Shown here piece after piece: positions 6,503 through 9,564 of a stretch of DNA of 9,564 nt. Within the stretch, counting starts at the first letter, position 1, and each line of letters opens with the position of its first letter. Below the pieces are notes generated by a model. It ran no database searches. It had not been told where the DNA came from and saw only the letters and a list, made by a program, of their open reading frames with translations. Both the position numbers and the translations under genes were made by a program. Source of the stretch: JBBTCJ01 sp038043285 (GTDB taxonomy: Bacteria; Planctomycetota; Phycisphaerae; UBA1845); assembly GCA_038043285.1 (NCBI GenBank), contig JBBTCJ010000136.1:1-9564 (forward strand). The letters are read 5' to 3'.

Positions 6503-6901
6503 TCAACTCCTTTCCAGATAACGGCGTAAGTGTTCCTTGTTCATCACCACCTGTACTTGCCGACCGCGAGCCAGCAGCCGATCCCCGTCGTGCGCAGTTA
6601 CGTCGCAAACGACCCGCGTGTGGTGATCCCTCCACACTTTGGTCAGCACCGCCCGAACCCGCACCGTCCGACCGACCGGGCACGGGCCAAGGTGGTCCAC
6701 GCTCACGTGCGAGCCAACGCCTTCTTCTTCATCCTCTAGAAAACTCACGAGCACCATCCGCGCCGCCAGCTCAAAATGATGGGCCACGGACCACGTCGAA
6801 TAGACCCGGTGAACAACCACGTCGTCAAAGGCCGGGCACATGTCCTCGGTCACGACGACGCTCAGTTCGCGGGTGATCCCCGGTTCGAATCCCGGCTTCA
6901 T
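6503..6901 (-). CDS. Hot-dog thioesterase, fluoroacetyl-CoA thioesterase (FlK)-like
   Basis: This is a 132-residue single hot-dog protein. Core features are VVHRVYSTWSVAHHFELAAR (29-48), VGSHVSVDHLGPCPVGRTV (62-80), and a C-terminal strand region ending GRQVQVVMNKEHLRRYL (113-129). T36, E44 and H70 have exactly the spacing (8 and 26 residues) of the T42/E50/H76 triad I know for Streptomyces FlK, so CoA-thioester hydrolysis is likely. FlK itself removes fluoroacetyl-CoA, but nothing here shows a fluoro-substrate and most relatives are uncharacterised. A general acyl-CoA thioesterase in a degradation operon is the safer call. The start is the ATG at 6901; MKPGFEPGITREL is a typical opening, with a weak AGGA upstream. 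It heads the EthD-kinase run and is divergent from the gene at 7067. Confidence 0.87.
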   Translation of the reverse strand: MKPGFEPGITRELSVVVTEDMCPAFDDVVVHRVYSTWSVAHHFELAARMVLVSFLEDEEEGVGSHVSVDHLGPCPVGRTVRVRAVLTKVWRDHHTRVVCDVTAHDGDRLLARGRQVQVVMNKEHLRRYLERS

Positions 6902-7029
6902 TCGCGGAAATCCTGTGGTGTCGGCAAGGGGGAGCGACCTTTCATCAACAGCGAAAGCACGCTCCGGCCGGCACCATCGAAGGGCAGTTTACCTCGACGC
7001 TGCCTCTGGGTTAAGTGGGATTGCGGCGG

Positions 7030-7057
7030 TTGACGCCCCGGCTCCCAGCGGTAGAAT
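7030..7057 (+). promoter_or_regulatory. Strong sigma70-like promoter next to the start codon
   Basis: TTGACG (7030-7035, five of six consensus) and TAGAAT (7052-7057, five of six) are 16 bp apart. The -10 box ends only 9 nt before the ATG at 7067, so transcription would begin within about 3 nt of the start codon or at the A of ATG itself. This suggests a leaderless mRNA for the secreted protein. It is a motif match with no start-site data. Confidence 0.5.
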
Positions 7058-7066
7058 GTCCTGGTT

Positions 7067-7747
7067 ATGAATCGCGTGTCGCTCGCAGTCAAGTCCAGCG
7101 TCCTCCTGTTGCTGACCGCTTCGGTCGGCGTGGCTGGACCACGGGCGGGCATCGCCACGACGGCATGGGAGCTGGACTTCGAGTTCTACGACCCGCAGCG
7201 TATCAGCCTTCGGCTGCCGGGCGACACTCACGAGACGACCTATTGGTACGTCGTCTACCGGGTCACCAACCGTTCGGGGCAGGACGTGAAGTTCTTGCCG
7301 ACGTTCCGGATGGTCACCGACGACTTGCAGGAAGTTGTGGCGGGCGACGGTGTCGATCCGCTGGCCTACGACGCGATAGCCGATCGACACCGCGTGGAGT
7401 TCCCGTTCTTCGCCCCGCCGGCGAAGGTTACCGGGATGCTCCTGCAGGGCGAGGTCAATGCGCGAACGTCGGCGGCCGCGTTCAAAACGTTCGACACGAC
7501 GTCCGCCGGTTTCAAGCTTCTCATTGCAGGCCTGTCGGGCGAAATGAAACGCGTGACCAACGCGGCCTTTGATTCCGACACTCCGGAGTCAGATGGCAAA
7601 CCGCGGGTTTTTCTGTTCCGACGTACACTGCAAGTATTCTATGACCTTCCGGGCGACGTGCAGACCCGAACCATTGGAACGCCGGTTCGGCGATCGCGCG
7701 AGTGGATCATGGATCCGATGACGCCGGCGATTGCGGCAAGCAAATAG
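7067..7747 (+). CDS. Secreted hypothetical protein
   Basis: This 226-residue protein begins with a Sec-type signal peptide: basic MNRVSLAVK, hydrophobic SSVLLLLTASVGVA (10-23), then Gly/Ala-rich sequence allowing cleavage after A23, A27 or A30. The mature part starts with TAWELDFEFYDPQRISLRLP (32-51). It continues with TYWYVVYRVTNRSGQDVKFL (58-77), which looks like a beta-sandwich with a conserved 'YWYVVYRVTN' strand pair. It then has FPFFAPPAKVTGMLLQGEVN (112-131) and ends at residue 226. No catalytic motif is seen, and I know no named family, though similar secreted proteins occur in planctomycetes. It may be periplasmic. No Shine-Dalgarno precedes the ATG, which fits the near-leaderless promoter at 7030-7057. 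It is divergent from the thioesterase gene (165-bp gap) and lies 78 nt upstream of rpmA. Confidence 0.75.
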   Translation: MNRVSLAVKSSVLLLLTASVGVAGPRAGIATTAWELDFEFYDPQRISLRLPGDTHETTYWYVVYRVTNRSGQDVKFLPTFRMVTDDLQEVVAGDGVDPLAYDAIADRHRVEFPFFAPPAKVTGMLLQGEVNARTSAAAFKTFDTTSAGFKLLIAGLSGEMKRVTNAAFDSDTPESDGKPRVFLFRRTLQVFYDLPGDVQTRTIGTPVRRSREWIMDPMTPAIAASK

Positions 7748-7766
7748 CCGATCTGGTTCGGATCGG
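7748..7766 (+). other. Short inverted repeat directly after the secreted-protein stop
   Basis: CCGATC (7748-7753) and GATCGG (7761-7766) make a perfect 6-bp stem with a 7-nt loop, starting on the base after the TAG at 7745-7747. No T-tract follows, so it is not a convincing intrinsic terminator. It could protect a 3' end or weakly attenuate read-through into rpmA. Confidence 0.3.
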
Positions 7767-7825
7767 GCATCGCGCCTGCGGAATGACCCGGACCAGGTTG
7801 GGAACAGAGATTTGGAGTAGCAAAT

Positions 7826-8071
7826 ATGGCACACAAAAAGGGACAAGGTTCGACACGGAACGGCCGGGACAGCAACCCCCAGTTCCTCGGCCTAAAGCGC
7901 TACGCCGGGCAGTTCGTGATTACAGGTACGATTCTGGTGCGGCAAAAGGGGACGCCGCACCTGCCAGGCCGCAACGTCGGCTGCGGACGAGACCACACGC
8001 TGTTCGCCCTCTCCGACGGCGTTGTGCAGTTCCGCGGGCGGAAGATCGACGTTCTTCCGGCAGCGAACTGA
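7826..8071 (+). CDS. rpmA: Ribosomal protein bL27
   Basis: This 81-residue protein of the large ribosomal subunit has an N-terminal arm that reaches the peptidyl-transferase centre. MAHKKGQGSTRNGRDSNPQF (1-20) is the near-invariant opening. GTILVRQKGTPHLPGRNVG (34-52) and GRDHTLFALSDGVV (54-67) continue the family pattern. There is no N-terminal extension of the Firmicutes type that needs protease trimming. The start at ATG 7826 has GGAG (7814-7817) 8 nt upstream. Several core positions differ from common versions (FLGLKRYAGQFVITG at 20-34), which looks like lineage divergence. In most bacteria rplU (bL21) precedes rpmA directly; here the upstream gene is a secreted protein, so rplU must be elsewhere. 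A strong terminator follows. Confidence 0.96.
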   Translation: MAHKKGQGSTRNGRDSNPQFLGLKRYAGQFVITGTILVRQKGTPHLPGRNVGCGRDHTLFALSDGVVQFRGRKIDVLPAAN

Positions 8072-8106
8072 CGCCTGCATGCTGAACATACGGGGAGATG
8101 ACTTGC

Positions 8107-8140
8107 GCGGGGCGGTCGTCCGACCGCCCCGCTTTCGTTT
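8107..8140 (+). terminator. Rho-independent terminator after rpmA
   Basis: GCGGGGCGGTCG (8107-8118) and CGACCGCCCCGC (8121-8132) are exact complements around two bases, giving an 11-bp GC stem with a tetraloop. TTTCGTTT (8133-8140) follows. It lies 35 nt after the rpmA stop and 66 nt before obg, so most rpmA transcripts should end here. Confidence 0.85.
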
Positions 8141-8205
8141 CCGGAAGTTGAGCGTTTTGAACCAACCTTTAGCCCTGTTTCATTCGGCATTCTTCACTCC
8201 CTCCC

Positions 8206-9267
8206 ATGCTCGTTGATCGCGCTGAAATCTACGTTCGTGGCGGAAAAGGCGGCGACGGCTGCGTCAGCTTCCGACGGGAGAAGTTCGTCCCCAAGGGCGG
8301 CCCGGACGGCGGCGACGGCGGCAACGGGGGCAGCGTGATCGCGGTCGCCACCCCCGGCGTGGACACCCTGCTGGACTTCAAAGGAAAGCACCACTGGATC
8401 GCCGAGAACGGCCAGCCGGGAATGGGTAAGAACATGTTCGGCAAGCACGGGAAGGATCTCGCCCTGCGGCTTCCGCATGGAACACTCATTTTCGACCGCG
8501 AAGCCGGCGTTCTTCTGAAGGATTTGGACCAGGACGGCGAACGGATATGTGTGGCCGACGCCGGAAAGGGCGGGAGAGGCAACTCCAAGTTCGCCTCCTC
8601 GACCAACCAGGCCCCGCGAGAGGCGGAGAAGGGAACCCTGGGGCAGGAGCGGTGGCTGCGCCTGGAGCTTAAACTCTTCGCCGACGTCGGAATCGTCGGA
8701 CTGCCCAACGCGGGCAAGAGCACCCTGCTGTCGAGACTGTCGAAAGCAAAGCCGAAGATTGCCGACTACCCCTTCACGACCCTCCAGCCGCAGCTTGGAA
8801 TCCTGGAGCTTTCCGAGCATCGGCGGGTTGTTTTGGCTGATATTCCTGGATTGATCGAAGGCGCCCACGAGGGGGCGGGCCTGGGTGACGAATTTCTTCG
8901 CCATATCGAGCGAACTCGCGTCATCCTGCACCTGATCGACGTCGGCAGCGAGTTCCCGGCGGCGCCGCCGTGCGAGGCCTATCGCGTCATCCGAGAGGAG
9001 CTGTTCAAATATAGCCCAGAGCTTGCAGCGAAAGAGGAGCTGGTCGTCGGAAGCAAGCTTGACCTAAGCGGTGAGGATGACGGAATCCTTTCGGAACTCA
9101 CCGAGGCAATCGGCAAGCAGGTCCACCCGATCAGTGCGGTGTCTGGAGCAGGGTTGAAGGAAATGACCGAGAATCTTTGGGCGATGGTGCAGCGGGTTAA
9201 GACGTTCGCGGTCGAATCCGCAGACCGGGTCGCACCGACTGATGCGCCGAACGAGAAAAATGCATGA
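8206..9267 (+). CDS. obg: Obg/CgtA GTPase
   Basis: This 353-residue essential GTPase of late 50S ribosome assembly and stress control acts on the ribosome. The Obg fold is at 1-157: MLVDRAEIYVRGGKGGDGCV (1-20), the glycine-rich KGGPDGGDGGNGGSV (30-44) and DAGKGGRGNSKFASSTNQAP (118-137). The G domain follows, with G1 GLPNAGKST (165-173), YPFTTLQP (188-195), G3 ADIPGLIEGAHEG (211-223) and G5 SAVSG (310-314). The G4 motif, normally NKxD, reads SKLD (283-286), with Ser for Asn. The C-terminus is short, without a long extra domain. The ATG at 8206 gives the standard N-terminus but has no Shine-Dalgarno. The preceding bases (CACTCCCTCCC) are pyrimidine-rich. Its stop overlaps the coaX start by 4 nt (ATGA). 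Confidence 0.96.
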   Translation: MLVDRAEIYVRGGKGGDGCVSFRREKFVPKGGPDGGDGGNGGSVIAVATPGVDTLLDFKGKHHWIAENGQPGMGKNMFGKHGKDLALRLPHGTLIFDREAGVLLKDLDQDGERICVADAGKGGRGNSKFASSTNQAPREAEKGTLGQERWLRLELKLFADVGIVGLPNAGKSTLLSRLSKAKPKIADYPFTTLQPQLGILELSEHRRVVLADIPGLIEGAHEGAGLGDEFLRHIERTRVILHLIDVGSEFPAAPPCEAYRVIREELFKYSPELAAKEELVVGSKLDLSGEDDGILSELTEAIGKQVHPISAVSGAGLKEMTENLWAMVQRVKTFAVESADRVAPTDAPNEKNA

Positions 9268-9564
9268 TCCACCAACCTCGTCCGTTCGATCCCCAAGCGC
9301 CGGCGATCGTCATCGACATCGGGAACACTTCGACGAAAGTGGCGACCTGGCACGATGGGGTGGTCACGGGACCGCTGAGCGTCCCGACGGGTGACGCACC
9401 CGCCTTCGTCGAAGCCCTGCGGGCACACGCGGCGGATTCCGGCAGGCTTGGTCCCGCGGCGGCCGTTGTAGGGTCGGTCGTCCCTGAAGCCCTTCGCCGC
9501 GTTCGTCAGGTCGTGGAGGACGTTCTTGGCTACGCGGCCTTAGTCGTCGGCGATTCGATACCCC
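9264..9564 (+). CDS. coaX: Type III pantothenate kinase (N-terminal part)
   Basis: One hundred codons are visible before the window ends. CoaX phosphorylates pantothenate with ATP in the first step of CoA synthesis. It belongs to the ASKHA fold and is unrelated to CoaA. The ATP-binding IVIDIGNTSTKVATW (15-29) is the hallmark, and AVVGSVVPEALRRV (67-80) fits the second conserved block (SSVVP..). The short proline-rich lead (MIHQPRPFDPQAP) differs from many CoaX, which start right at the DxGN strand. The start is the ATG at 9264, whose last two bases overlap the obg stop (ATGA), giving translational coupling. Nothing frames the 3' end here. Confidence 0.93.
   Translation, partial: MIHQPRPFDPQAPAIVIDIGNTSTKVATWHDGVVTGPLSVPTGDAPAFVEALRAHAADSGRLGPAAAVVGSVVPEALRRVRQVVEDVLGYAALVVGDSIP

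Noticed and set aside
8079..8216. Short plus-strand ORF between rpmA and obg
   Set aside because: It runs through the terminator hairpin and overlaps the obg start in another frame; nothing supports translation.
8194..8931. Minus-strand 245-codon ORF
   Set aside because: It is antisense to the well-conserved obg gene.

Overview
The window looks like chromosomal DNA of a planctomycete, probably an uncultured one. The evidence is a GC-rich background, a Hanks-type Ser/Thr kinase fused to TPR repeats, an 89-residue 'QPFKPFRI...DG...RHPE' protein of a type I associate with planctomycetes, and planctomycete-looking bL27 and Obg sequences. The taxonomic call is inference from protein style, not from a marker-gene search.

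Layout. (1) Positions 1-3020 hold an acyl-CoA metabolism block on the minus strand. It contains two intact crotonase-fold proteins (2181-3020 and 992-1762), a nucleotidyltransferase-like protein (353-949), and a partial ORF running off the left edge (1-294). The first ~60 residues of that ORF are an enoyl-CoA hydratase N-terminus, while the rest reads like the C-terminal end of a cyanophycin synthetase/Mur-ligase-type protein. A small plus-strand gene (1879-2148) sits between the two intact crotonases. (2) Positions ~3120-4025 form a less GC-rich stretch with a TTGACA-centred palindrome, a 34-codon ORF with a strong Shine-Dalgarno sequence, and an orphan ~137-residue protein. (3) Positions 4088-6901 hold three minus-strand genes in the order FlK-like hot-dog thioesterase, EthD-family protein (2-nt gap, apparently translationally coupled) and a membrane Ser/Thr kinase with TPRs. 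(4) Positions 7030-9564 on the plus strand hold a near-leaderless gene for a secreted protein, then the housekeeping set rpmA (bL27), obg (ribosome-assembly GTPase) and coaX (type III pantothenate kinase, partial). A strong intrinsic terminator separates rpmA from obg.

How the parts relate. The crotonases, thioesterase and EthD protein suggest acyl-CoA or aromatic/fatty-acid degradation, but no complete pathway is visible. CoaX makes 4'-phosphopantothenate for CoA, but its place next to obg is probably housekeeping gene order. No RNA gene, insertion sequence or CRISPR array was seen. The points most worth a second look are the ECH/CphA-like chimera at the left edge, the 34-aa ORF with its palindromic upstream site, the crotonase without its second glutamate, and the apparently leaderless secreted-protein gene.
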